DNA from: JBCCFC01 sp965213595
Lineage (GTDB): Bacteria; Chloroflexota; Anaerolineae; Caldilineales; Caldilineaceae
Assembly (NCBI GenBank): GCA_965213595.1
Contig: CBDBZO010000002.1
Span: 620,001 to 684,000, forward strand
Direction of reading: 5' to 3'
Length of the DNA: 64,000 bases
Shown here: positions 8,369 through 16,959 of the stretch, in pieces
Numbering within the stretch: position 1 is the stretch's first letter
How the letters are laid out: every line of letters begins with the position of its first letter
Position numbers and translations under genes: made by a program
Notes under the pieces: generated by a model
The model's database searches: none
Seen by the model: only the letters and a program-made list of their open reading frames with translations
What the model was told of the DNA's origin: nothing

Positions 8369-8977
8369 TCAATCTAGCCGCAGCTCCTGAATGATGGCAA
8401 AGCCCTCGTTCGTCAAGTAATCAAAAATCCACTGCCGGTGGAGATCGCTGGAGCGGGGGGTGTAGACGAGCACGACCCACACTTTCTCGTTGGTGTCTCG
8501 GTAGAGATTTTCCTGCAGGCAGCGGCGCACGGCCTGCTGATTAACCACGCGGCAGGGAACGTTTTGATCCTCGAGCTGCAGGGTGCTGCGGTCGCCGAGA
8601 AAGGGGGAGAGCTCCAGGGTGTAGGTGTTGCGCATGAGATCAAACGCCTGCGCTTTGCCCACCGTAAGCACCGGATCGGCGATGGCGGTGGAGAGCGCGC
8701 GCGCCTGCGATGCGGCCTCGGCCTGGGCCAGCGCGGCGGCGGTTTGCACGGCGGCGCTCGTCGCGCGCATGCGGGCCGCGTCCGCGTCGCGCTGGGCCAC
8801 GGCGGTGGCAGCGACTTGCGCCTGGGCCGTGGCCGCGGCCGCCAGCGCGTCCAGCTCCCCCTGCTGCGCCACCGCCGTACGATCCACGCCGACGAGGACG
8901 ACAAAGAGCAGGATAAAGACGATGTCGAGCAGCGAAGTCAGGTTGATTTGCGAATAGTAAGAGGAACGTTGAGACAT
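8369..8977 (-). CDS. ExbD/TolR-like biopolymer transport protein
   Basis: A 202-residue protein with one membrane helix near the N-terminus, INLTSLLDIVFILLFVVLVG, matching the ExbD/TolR helix with its essential aspartate (the D of LLDIVF). A long alanine/glutamine-rich segment, likely coiled coil (about 40-105), separates the helix from a small C-terminal domain. The ATG at 8977 has a GAGG Shine-Dalgarno; 32 in-frame codons upstream come from a hairpin repeat and are not used. It probably pairs with the TolQ-like gene upstream to turn proton flow into force across the envelope. Confidence 0.75.
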   Translation of the reverse strand: MSQRSSYYSQINLTSLLDIVFILLFVVLVGVDRTAVAQQGELDALAAAATAQAQVAATAVAQRDADAARMRATSAAVQTAAALAQAEAASQARALSTAIADPVLTVGKAQAFDLMRNTYTLELSPFLGDRSTLQLEDQNVPCRVVNQQAVRRCLQENLYRDTNEKVWVVLVYTPRSSDLHRQWIFDYLTNEGFAIIQELRLD

Positions 8978-9018
8978 GAACCTCGATGTTGAGAGGGAAT
9001 TTTGAGAGAAGATAACAA

Positions 9019-9097
9019 GTGGTGCGTGGTGCGTGAACTGGAACCCGAACGGTTTGGTTACCAGTCCACGCACTACGCACTACGCACTACGCACCAC
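9019..9097. repeat. Hairpin repeat, GTGCGTGG family, copy 1
   Basis: Arms of the type GTGGTGCGTGGTGCGTGAAC and CACTACGCACTACGCACCAC flank a short centre. It lies between the TolQ- and TolR-like genes and supplies the final codons (VVRSA and stop) of the TolQ-like protein. A second copy is at 10738-10842, and the GNAT gene holds a related stretch near 27632. Confidence 0.75.
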
Positions 9098-9793
9098 ATC
9101 CCCGTAGCGCGCCCCGTAAGCCTCCACCGCGCGCAACGTCTCCTCCAGCTGCACGTAGCGCGGGACAACGTGGCGCTCGAAGAGCAGCTTGATCACGAGC
9201 AGACAGCTCAGGGCGACGGCGGTGCTGGACATGGCAATGATGAGGCCGCTCCAGTCCGCACCCGCCGCGGGTAGAGCGGCGACCGTCGGCGACGCGCCCA
9301 GATCGTCCAGCGAGAGCAGCAGGCCGAGCAACGTGCCGAGAATGCCGACGTAGGGCAGCGTTTCGGTGGTGGTGCGGCAGAACTCAACGTGGGCGGAGAG
9401 TTCGCGCTGCATCTGCAAATTTTTGCGGCGGAAGGTGATCCAGCGCTCGCGCTCCGACTCCCCGGCGCGCACCACCGTCAGGTAGTCGCGCAAGCCGGTG
9501 GCAATGTCGAGCAGGCGCTGGCGGCTGGGCTGCACGCGCCGCCCCGTGCGCCACCAGCGTCGCGCCGGGGAAGCGGGCGTTTCGCCGTCGCTGGCGCTGC
9601 CCAGCCGCGCGGCGATCTCGCCGACGTCGGGGTCGCGGTTCTGCTCGATGCGCAGGATCACGGCGTCCATCAGTTCGGCGTAAGTCTGAATGGCCGCGCT
9701 CAGCATTCGATAGCGGCCAACGACGGAGACCGTCAGCAGCACGGGCGCGGCAAGAAAGGTGACGAGCACGGCCGTCGAGAGCAGGTCGAGCAC
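9080..9793 (-). CDS. TolQ/ExbB/MotA-like proton channel protein
   Basis: A 237-residue membrane protein. The first helix (LLSTAVLVTFLAAPVLLTV) is at the start, followed by a cytoplasmic alpha-helical region. Then come LPYVGILGTLLGLLLSL (conserved GxLGTxxG-type motif of the TolQ/ExbB/MotA family) and a last helix MSSTAVALSCLLVIKLLF. I prefer the GTG at 9793, 10 bp after an AGGAG, over a TTG at 9817. It is the first gene of a three-gene operon with the TolR-like genes. Confidence 0.72.
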   Translation of the reverse strand: MLDLLSTAVLVTFLAAPVLLTVSVVGRYRMLSAAIQTYAELMDAVILRIEQNRDPDVGEIAARLGSASDGETPASPARRWWRTGRRVQPSRQRLLDIATGLRDYLTVVRAGESERERWITFRRKNLQMQRELSAHVEFCRTTTETLPYVGILGTLLGLLLSLDDLGASPTVAALPAAGADWSGLIIAMSSTAVALSCLLVIKLLFERHVVPRYVQLEETLRAVEAYGARYGDVVRSA

Positions 9794-9906
9794 GGGCGGG
9801 CAACTCCTGAATGGCAAGCAGGGGATGGCAAGCAGACGCTCTTCATCATATCACGGTTTTGGTCGAGATGAGCATGACAGTTTTGTAAGCTTCTCAATCC
9901 ACATAC

Positions 9907-9935
9907 TTGACAATCCATAAGTAATGACTTATGCT
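9907..9935 (+). promoter_or_regulatory. Promoter of the ArsR-SRPBCC pair
   Basis: A perfect TTGACA (9907-9912) and TATGCT (9930-9935) with the ideal 17-bp spacer. A start of transcription 7 bases after the -10 would fall on the A of the ATG at 9942, so the message may be leaderless. Confidence 0.8.
9916..9933. promoter_or_regulatory. Palindromic operator for the ArsR-type regulator
   Basis: CATAAGT (9916-9922) and ACTTATG (9927-9933) form a perfect inverted repeat with a 4-bp spacer. It occupies the promoter spacer and part of the -10 box, the expected place for autorepression by the dimeric regulator encoded immediately downstream. Confidence 0.75.
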
Positions 9936-9941
9936 TTGTCT

Positions 9942-10271
9942 ATGCAAAACGTGATTACGACCGAAGACAAGCTCTTCCAAGCGCTGGCGGATCCCAGCCG
10001 CCGGTCCATCTTCGAGTCGCTCACGCAGGGCGAAGCGGCGGTGAAGGAGCTTACGGCGCGCTTCGACATCTCGCAGCCAGCGGTCTCGCAGCATCTCGCC
10101 ACGTTGAAAGATGCCGGCCTGGTGATAAGTCGGCGCGAGGGACGCCGCGTCTACTATCGGGTGGAGCCGCGCGGGATGAAGCCGCTCATCGACTGGATCG
10201 CGCACTATCACGCTTTCTGGACGGAGCACATCGACCGCCTGGAACAACTGCTGGAGGAGATGGACGAATGA
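9942..10271 (+). CDS. ArsR-family winged-helix regulator
   Basis: A 109-residue regulator. ALADPSRRSIFESL (about 10-23), VKELTARFDISQPAVSQHLA (recognition helix) and LVISRREGRRVYYRVEP (wing) are typical. No metal-binding ELCVCDL motif is present, so it is of the SRPBCC-linked type rather than a metal sensor. An ATG at 9924 lies inside the operator, so the ATG at 9942 is preferred. It overlaps the next gene by 4 bp (ATGA), and such pairs are usually autoregulated together. Confidence 0.93.
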   Translation: MQNVITTEDKLFQALADPSRRSIFESLTQGEAAVKELTARFDISQPAVSQHLATLKDAGLVISRREGRRVYYRVEPRGMKPLIDWIAHYHAFWTEHIDRLEQLLEEMDE

Positions 10272-10723
10272 CGCCCGTCGACAAAACTAAACCATCGCAA
10301 ACGCAATCTATTTCGTTTGAATTCGATTTGCTTCATCCGCCGCCGAAGGTGTGGCGCGCGCTCACCGATCCCGACCTGCTCGCGCGGTGGCTCCTGCCCG
10401 TCGTCGGCCTCAAGCTCGAGCCGGGGCAGACGTTCAAATTCAACGCGCCGCCACAGCCCGGCTGGGACGGCAGCGTGAATTGTCAGTTCGTCGAGATCGA
10501 AGCGCAGAGGAAGCTCAGCTACACGTGGGTCGTCGGCGATGATATCGACACTGGCATTGACACCACCGTGACCTTTACGCTGACGCCCACGGCGTCGGGC
10601 ACGCGGCTGACGCTCGTGCAGTCGGGGTTCAAGCCGAACCAGAAGCAGAACTTCGCTGGCGCACGCTACGGCTGGCGGATGATGGGCGAGCGGCTCGTTG
10701 GATTACTAGCGAGGATTGCGTGA
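10268..10723 (+). CDS. SRPBCC (AHSA1-like) domain protein
   Basis: A 151-residue START/Bet v1-like fold protein of the AHSA1 group. LHPPPKVWRALTDPDLLARW at about 22-41 and VTFTLTPTASGTRLTLVQSGF near 107-127 are family features, with a C-terminal helix (GWRMMGERLVGLL). These proteins form a hydrophobic ligand cavity; the ligand here is unknown. It is translationally coupled to the ArsR-type regulator upstream. Confidence 0.88.
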   Translation: MTPVDKTKPSQTQSISFEFDLLHPPPKVWRALTDPDLLARWLLPVVGLKLEPGQTFKFNAPPQPGWDGSVNCQFVEIEAQRKLSYTWVVGDDIDTGIDTTVTFTLTPTASGTRLTLVQSGFKPNQKQNFAGARYGWRMMGERLVGLLARIA

Positions 10724-10737
10724 TGCGCGTCAAGCTC

Positions 10738-10842
10738 GTGGTGTGTGGTGTGTGGTGCGTGAACTGGTGCACAATCTGTTCGCACTGAGATTTCGTTGTC
10801 GCGTTGGTCGTGTGCGAGTACACGCATTACGCACCACGCACT
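10738..10842. repeat. Hairpin repeat, GTGCGTGG family, copy 2
   Basis: Left arm GTGGTGTGTGGTGTGTGGTG and right arm CGCATTACGCACCACGCAC lie between the SRPBCC gene and the small membrane protein. It may act as a transcript end for the ArsR pair, but there is no U-run. Confidence 0.65.
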
Positions 10843-10863
10843 AACCTTTAGAGGAAGCCAAGT

Positions 10864-11121
10864 GTGTTGCAGAAAATTTTTCAGAGGAGAACTCTCATCA
10901 ACTGGAACAAATGGATTCGGCAGAGCCACCGCTGGCTGTCCATGCTCTTTACAGCGCTTGTCATCGCCGTCACTCTTATGGTCTTGCGTCGGGAAGAGCC
11001 CGCCGAGTGGGTATATTTCTTGCCGCTGCTCCCGCTCTTCTTGCTTATGTTTACCGGCCTGTACTTGTTCGTGCTGCCGTACGTAAAGAAGCGGCGACGC
11101 GTCGAAGCTCGTGAAACGTAG
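10864..11121 (+). CDS. Small membrane protein of unknown function
   Basis: About 74-85 residues with two likely membrane helices (LSMLFTALVIAVTLMVL and WVYFLPLLPLFLLMFTGLYLFVLPY) and a basic C-terminus (VKKRRR). The start is uncertain. A GTG at 10864 opens the frame, but a strong AGAGGAGA lies at 10883-10890, six bases before an ATC codon at 10897 (protein INWNKWIRQSHRW). The family is not recognised by name; short proteins of this layout with an HRW-L motif occur in many bacteria. Confidence 0.65.
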   Translation: MLQKIFQRRTLINWNKWIRQSHRWLSMLFTALVIAVTLMVLRREEPAEWVYFLPLLPLFLLMFTGLYLFVLPYVKKRRRVEARET

Positions 11122-11178
11122 AAAGCATCTTCACGACGGCGACGGCCCAATTAACCTGAGGTCGGAGTTTTAATTTTG

Positions 11179-11282
11179 GCACGGGTGACACGGATAAACA
11201 CGGATTTTTAGATAACCCCAACGATGGTGTCCTGCTCAAATTGTAAAAAAGCCGTGTGCGTAGCCCGTGTTCACCCGTGTCC
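11179..11282. repeat. Hairpin repeat, GATAAACACGG family
   Basis: Left arm GGTGACACGGATAAACACGG, right arm ending CCCGTGTTCACCCGTGTCC. Other members in the window are near 13043, 24763, 25516, 58234, 60330, 62328 and 63112. No coding potential. Confidence 0.75.
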
Positions 11283-11346
11283 AAGTCTTTCTTCGAATTA
11301 GATTATTACTGGAGAAGCGTTCAATTTATTCTGAGAGGATCAACAA

Positions 11347-11997
11347 ATGAACCAAACAAATCCAAGAGTTGATGAATACGTTCGCAACGTCGAACGGTGG
11401 CAAGAAGAGTTGAAGACGCTGAGAGCAATCGTTCTCGACTGCCAGTTGACCGAAGCGTTCAAGTGGCGTCAACCTTGCTACACATTTCAGAACGGGAACG
11501 TCGTCATTTTGAGCGGCTTCAAGGGTTTCTTTTCGATTAACTTTTTCAAAGGCTCGCTGCTGAAGGACCCGCACGATCTGCTGGTTGCGCCCGGCGAAAA
11601 CTCGCAGGCGAGTCGCCAGATTCAATTCACGAGCGTGCAAGAAATCGCCGAGATGGAGGACATCTTGCGAGCGTACATTCACGAAGCTATCGAAGTCGAA
11701 AAAGCCGGATTGAAGATCGAATTCAAAGCAAAGTCGGAATACGCTGTGCCGGAGGAGCTCCTATGCAGATTCGAGGACAATCCCGCCTTTCACGACGCGT
11801 TCGAAGCGCTGACGCCGGGTCGCCAAAAGGGCTATCTGCTCCACTTTGCCGGTGCTAAGCAGCCCAAAACGCGGACGGCGCGGATTGAAAAATATAGGGA
11901 GCGCATTTTCGATGGCAAAGGCATGCAGGATTGCGTTTGCGGGCTATCAAACAAATTTCCTACCTGCGATGGCTCGCACAAGAACATTGCCGACTAA
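11347..11997 (+). CDS. YdeI/DUF1801-type protein with a C-terminal CDGSH iron-sulfur motif
   Basis: A 216-residue protein. The N-terminal half (residues 1-120) is a DUF1801/YdhG-like domain (KTLRAIVLDCQLTEAFKWRQ, CYTFQNGNVV). The second half contains the YdeI-type segment FEALTPGRQKGYLLHF, a run of basic residues, and the ending CVCGLSNKFPTCDGSHK. That end matches the full CDGSH signature (C-x-C-x2-S-x3-P-x-C-D-G-S-H), so a 2Fe-2S cluster bound by three Cys and one His is predicted. Composition is somewhat less GC-rich than the neighbours. Function unknown. Confidence 0.85.
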   Translation: MNQTNPRVDEYVRNVERWQEELKTLRAIVLDCQLTEAFKWRQPCYTFQNGNVVILSGFKGFFSINFFKGSLLKDPHDLLVAPGENSQASRQIQFTSVQEIAEMEDILRAYIHEAIEVEKAGLKIEFKAKSEYAVPEELLCRFEDNPAFHDAFEALTPGRQKGYLLHFAGAKQPKTRTARIEKYRERIFDGKGMQDCVCGLSNKFPTCDGSHKNIAD

Positions 11998-12360
11998 GGC
12001 AATCAATCTTTAGGTAGCCCTGCACGGCGAGCGACGGCGCAAGGCTAATTCGAGATAATAAATACACCGGGGCTGATGGCGAGGGAGGTGCGTCGCCCTT
12101 GGAAAAGATAGTGCTGGCGCATTAAAAAAGGGAGTCGACCGTGCGTGGCACTTTCCAAAGATACTGCTGGCGAACTCGGAAAATGCGGCCCACCGTGCGT
12201 GGGACTTCGGAAAGTCCCACGCACATTCAACACAATTACCCCGGTATCGTTAATCTCCTGGAATGGCTTTAGTGCAACAACCGCGTCACGTCATTCGCTA
12301 TGCAGGGCTGCTTGATACAAATTCAAACAGCTTGCCTAAACAGGCCTGAGTTCCAGTTTG
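11998..12360. other. Non-coding gap occupied mainly by a repeat element
   Basis: The 363 bp between the YdeI-like gene and metW are taken up by the second copy of the AGGCTAATCC element (12042-12268). Nothing else was recognised in the remaining flanks. Confidence 0.7.
12042..12268. repeat. MITE-like element, AGGCTAATCC family, copy 2
   Basis: Left end AGGCTAATTCGAGATAATAA and, in reverse, right end AGCCATTCCAGGAGATTAAC; both run into ACCGGGG. The inside differs from copy 1: it has GTGCGTCGCCC and GTGCGTGGGAC palindromes in another order. At 227 bp it is longer than copies 1 and 3. Confidence 0.7.
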
Positions 12361-13002
12361 TTAAACTTTTTTTCGCGCAGCTAGCACAAAAATCGCCGTT
12401 GCCGCCCGCAAATTCTTCCCCCGCACAATCGACATCTGCCGCTTGCCGCTCAGGTACAGCTGCTGCTCGATCCGGATCCCAATCTCCTCACAGAAGCGGG
12501 CAAAGTCCGTGATTGTAAACGCCTGCCAGCGCGGTGCGCTGTGCCAATCCTCATCCAGGCCGGGGCCGCTGGGCATTTCGCCGCGCAGCAGCAAATGCAG
12601 CCGACAGCGCCAGTAGCCCCAGTTGGGAAAGCTGACGACGGCGCGCTGGCCCACGCGCAGCATCTCGGCCAGAATCATGGCCGGGTCGTCTAGAAAGGGG
12701 AGCGTCTGGCTGAGGATCACGTAGTCGAAGCTGGCGTCGGGGTAGTCGGCCAGCCCTTCCTGCAGGTTGCCCTGCCGCACGCTCAACCCCCGCCGCACGC
12801 AGGCCAGCACGCCCGCCTCGCTGATCTCGATGCCGCGACCGACGACGTTCTGCGCCTGCACCAGATGTTCCAAAAGCTCACCATCGCCACACCCCAAATC
12901 CAGGACGCGCGCGCCCGCGGGAATGAGGGCGGCAATACGGGCGAGATCGGGACGAAGGGGATTTGCGATTTGGGATTTACGATTTACGAAATTCGTGGTC
13001 AT
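12361..13002 (-). CDS. metW: Methionine biosynthesis protein MetW
   Basis: A 213-residue class I SAM-dependent methyltransferase-fold protein. VLDLGCGDGELLEHL is the SAM-binding motif I; VILSQTLPFLDDP and the VSFPNWGYWRCRLHLLLRGE stretch are typical of MetW. The protein works with MetX in homoserine acylation. The ATG at 13002 was chosen because the frame upstream is made of a hairpin repeat. Third gene of the metY-metX-metW set. Confidence 0.93.
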   Translation of the reverse strand: MTTNFVNRKSQIANPLRPDLARIAALIPAGARVLDLGCGDGELLEHLVQAQNVVGRGIEISEAGVLACVRRGLSVRQGNLQEGLADYPDASFDYVILSQTLPFLDDPAMILAEMLRVGQRAVVSFPNWGYWRCRLHLLLRGEMPSGPGLDEDWHSAPRWQAFTITDFARFCEEIGIRIEQQLYLSGKRQMSIVRGKNLRAATAIFVLAARKKV

Positions 13003-13042
13003 AGATGTTGGGGTGGCTAGATTACCTGGATCGAAGAAAGAA

Positions 13043-13153
13043 TTGGACACGGATAAACACGGGCTGCGCACACGGATTTTTGTGGGTTCTAACAAAAAAT
13101 CGTGCCGGATTGGTTCTGAAAATCCGTGTTTCTCCGTGTCATCCGTGTCCAAA
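13043..13153. repeat. Hairpin repeat, GATAAACACGG family, between metX and metW
   Basis: Left arm TTGGACACGGATAAACACGG and right arm ending CATCCGTGTCCAA. In the minus-strand transcript it would form a long hairpin between metX and metW and could lower metW expression. Confidence 0.75.
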
Positions 13154-13173
13154 ATGAAAACTTTGGGTTGAGG

Positions 13174-14418
13174 CTAGGCTGCTGATCCGGCAGCCACAGG
13201 CTCGCGCACCCACCCGACTTCTCGCAAATCGTAATTCGTAACTCCTACCCCTTCCTCTCGCTCCAATCGACCCAGAAAACTCCCAATCAACTCCGTCATC
13301 GTCTCCACCTCCAGCAGAAACGCATCGTGGCCCCACGAGCTTTCGATGTCAAGGTAGGTCACGTCTGCGCCGACGGCGGTGAGGGCGCGCACGAGCTCTT
13401 TGCTGTGGTAGGAGGGGTAGAGCCAGTCGCTGGTGAAGGAGACGACGAGATACTTGAGGTTGGCGGAGCGGGCGAAGGCGGCGGCGAGCGAGCCGGTCTC
13501 GGCGGCGAGATCGAAATAGTCCATCGCCTTGGTGACGTACAGATAGCTGTTGGCGTCGAAGCGGCGGGTGAACTTGCTGCCGTTGTACTTGAGGTAGCTC
13601 TCGATTTCGAACTCCGTCTGGAATTCATAGCCGTATTTCTCCTGCCCGCGCAGGCGACGGCCAAACTTCTGCGCCATCGATTCGTCGCTGAGGTAGGTGA
13701 TGTGGCCGACCATGCGCGCCACGGCCAGGCCCGCATCGGGGCGGCAGGGCTTGTCGTAGTAGTCGCCGTTGTGCCAGTGGGCGTCGGCGTAGATCGCCTG
13801 CCGACCGACTTCGCCAAAGGCAATCAGCATGGGGCTGTGGTGGGCCGTGGTCGCTAGCGGGATGGCGGCGGCGAGGCGATCGGGGTGGTGCGCGGCCCAT
13901 TCGAGCACCTGCATCCCGCCCATCGAGCCGCCCGCGACGCAGAGCAAGCGGTCGATGCCCAGGTGGTCGATCAGCTTGACCTGCGAGCGCACCATGTCGC
14001 CGATGGTGACGACGGGGAAGTGCAGGCCATAGGGCTGGCCCGTGGTGGGGTCGATGCTGGAGGGTCCGGTCGAGCCGTAGCAGCCGCCGACGACGTTTGA
14101 GCAGATGACGAAGAATTTGTTGGTATCAAAGGCCTTGCCGGGGCCGATGCACTCGTCCCACCAGCCGGGCTTTTTGTCGACCTCGCTGTGGTAGCCCGCG
14201 GCGTGGGCGCTGCCCGTCAGCGCGTGCGGAATCAGGATCGCGTTGGAGCGCTCGGCGTTGAGCCGCCCATAGGTTTCGTAGGCGAGCGTGACCGGGCTGA
14301 GCGCGGCCCCGCTCTCCAGACAGAAGGGCTCGTCCTCGGCAAAGGTGAACGTTTGTGGTTCGATGAGGCCGACGGAATTCGAGGCGGTCGAGCCGTTTTG
14401 GGGAAGCGTGGTGATCAT
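13174..14418 (-). CDS. metX: Homoserine O-acetyltransferase MetX
   Basis: A 414-residue alpha/beta-hydrolase fold acyltransferase that makes O-acyl-homoserine from homoserine. Clear family marks are LAYETYGRLNAERSNAILI, HALTGSAHAAG, GWWDECIGPGKAFDT, the nucleophile elbow VAGGSMGGMQVLEW, the aspartate in SFTSDWLYPSYHS and the histidine in SSWGHDAFLLE. The start is at the ATG 14418 (MITTLPQ). It is second in the operon, so it is under the riboswitch ahead of metY. Confidence 0.96.
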   Translation of the reverse strand: MITTLPQNGSTASNSVGLIEPQTFTFAEDEPFCLESGAALSPVTLAYETYGRLNAERSNAILIPHALTGSAHAAGYHSEVDKKPGWWDECIGPGKAFDTNKFFVICSNVVGGCYGSTGPSSIDPTTGQPYGLHFPVVTIGDMVRSQVKLIDHLGIDRLLCVAGGSMGGMQVLEWAAHHPDRLAAAIPLATTAHHSPMLIAFGEVGRQAIYADAHWHNGDYYDKPCRPDAGLAVARMVGHITYLSDESMAQKFGRRLRGQEKYGYEFQTEFEIESYLKYNGSKFTRRFDANSYLYVTKAMDYFDLAAETGSLAAAFARSANLKYLVVSFTSDWLYPSYHSKELVRALTAVGADVTYLDIESSWGHDAFLLEVETMTELIGSFLGRLEREEGVGVTNYDLREVGWVREPVAAGSAA

Positions 14419-14904
14419 GACTATTTTGGTTCGGGGAATTCCGTTTGTCGGTTCGTCGACGGCGACCGGCGAGCAATGAATTACCCGCCTGGTTTGCAAA
14501 ATGTGCTTGTGGAATTGCAGAGGACAAACGGCTAACGGAACCGGGGCTGGGTGTCATTTCCCCGCCTCCGCGAGGACAGGCTCTGCGGAGGCAGGAATCC
14601 ATGCGCAACATGCCAACGATTGCAGGTTGTTGCAGTCAGGGTTGGTTACCTAACTCATGGATTCCCGCCTGCGCGCAATGGCGTTAAGTTAGCAATCTGG
14701 TTCCCACGCTCTGCGTGGAAACCCAGCCGTGGACGCTCTGCGTCCCCTCTGGATGCAGAGCGTCCGGCAGCGCATTCCACGCGGAGCGTGGAACGAGCAA
14801 ACCCTAACTTAACGCCATTGCGCCTGCGCGGGAATGACAAATTACGTCCACTTATATTACCGATTATATTACCGAAGTAATTTTCGCGACTAAATCTGCA
14901 ATTG
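14419..14904. other. Repeat-filled gap between metX and metY
   Basis: 486 bp with no gene. It holds an inverted repeat of the ATTCCCGCCTGCGCGGGAAT kind that has itself been split by the 147-bp element at 14675-14821. Because metY lies upstream on the same strand, the metX transcript must cross this whole stretch unless metX has its own promoter. Confidence 0.7.
14667..14829. mobile_element. MITE with 18-bp perfect ends and 8-bp target duplication
   Basis: The element proper is 14675-14821. Its left end GCAATGGCGTTAAGTTAG (14675-14692) is an exact reverse complement of the right end (14804-14821). The 8-bp sequence GCCTGCGC flanks both sides (14667-14674 and 14822-14829). The inside holds a palindromic module with TTCCCACGCTCTGCGTGGAA. 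There is no transposase gene, so it must be mobilised in trans. Removing it restores a simple GCCTGCGCGGGAAT hairpin repeat. Confidence 0.88.
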
Positions 14905-16242
<1,338 letters not shown>

Positions 16243-16265
16243 GTCGGGAAGTCTCCTTTGGTGGG

Positions 16266-16355
16266 TAGTGCTTACTGCTTATTGCTTATTGCTGACGGGT
16301 TGGTCACAATGGTATCGGTTTATCAACAAATCAAGCAATACGTAATAAGCAGTAA
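16266..16355. repeat. Inverted repeat of the GCTTACTGCTTATTG type
   Basis: Left arm GCTTACTGCTTATTGCTTAT, right arm AGCAATACGTAATAAGCAGT. It lies in the leader of metY between the riboswitch terminator and the start codon. Confidence 0.65.
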
Positions 16356-16357
16356 AA

Positions 16358-16390
16358 AGTAAAAACCCTCGAGTCAAAAGACAAGAGGGT
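16358..16390 (-). terminator. Riboswitch-controlled terminator ahead of metY
   Basis: On the minus strand ACCCTC pairs with GAGGGT around an inner TGTC-TTTT-GAC stem-loop, followed by TTTTT. It sits just 3' of the SAM-I aptamer, the standard place for the terminator that forms when SAM is bound. Confidence 0.88.
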
Positions 16391-16410
16391 GGGGTTACGT
16401 AGGCGTGCCT

Positions 16411-16533
16411 CTCTCATCTTCCAGATAAATCTGCCGGAGTTGGCACCCTGCCGCGCTGAGTACATTGCTGCACGTCGCGCCGGGTTGCCGAGGCTTCATC
16501 GGGCCGGTCCCTCTGCCTCTCTGGATAAGAGCG
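16411..16533 (-). ncRNA. SAM-I (S-box) riboswitch
   Basis: On the minus strand the consensus pieces are in order: CTCTTATCCAGAGAGG, CAGAGGGACCGGCCCGATGA, AGCCTCGGCAACC, GGTGCCAACTCCGGCAGA and GGAAGATGAGAGAGG, which closes P1 with the 5' strand. The aptamer lies about 170 bases ahead of metY and is followed by a terminator, so high SAM should shut off metY-metX-metW. Confidence 0.95.
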
Positions 16534-16863
16534 ATATTTGGTTGTGGGATGGATGATACTTGGGGAGGGGGGATTTGTCAAGTGGGGGAAACACGACGAG
16601 CCGATCGCGCGGATTAGGCAGACAAAGATGGATTGCGGAAGCGTGTGGCGTTTTTAACATCAACTTCGAACGTTTCCACAACACTAGCGGCTAAGAACTC
16701 TACGGCGTTTCCGCCATCGTCGTCTCCTGCAAGCGAGCCGTCATCGCGGTCGATAGCGTGGCGCTGCCCGGCACGGTGCGCCGATCGGATGGGGCGTCGG
16801 CTAGCTCGGCGTTTCTGGGGCTGTCGGAGATGCGGGTGGGATGGTGAGGTGAATTTGGAGGTC

Positions 16864-16892
16864 TTGCGTGAGTCTCTCATCGAACCTATAAT
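16864..16892 (+). promoter_or_regulatory. Likely promoter of the Gabija operon
   Basis: TTGCGT (16864-16869) and a perfect TATAAT (16887-16892) with 17 bp between them, about 70 bp before gajA. The start codon itself has no strong Shine-Dalgarno. Confidence 0.6.
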
Positions 16893-16959
16893 TAACGTTG
16901 TAAATTCGCAGTAGCTGACGTTTACTACTATACATCGTAACTCTCCACTCACCATTGTT

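Larger units (their letters stand above)
16243..16959. other. Regulatory and empty region between metY and gajA
   Basis: It contains an inverted repeat (16266-16355), the riboswitch terminator (16358-16390) and aptamer (16411-16533), then about 330 bp (16534-16863) with no recognisable gene, and the gajA promoter. The change from GC-rich to AT-rich sequence at roughly 16850-16960 marks the left edge of the Gabija island. Confidence 0.7.

Noticed and set aside
14500..14680. Short open frames with start codons in the metX-metY gap
   Set aside because: They are made only of repeat sequence and have no ribosome-binding site or homology.
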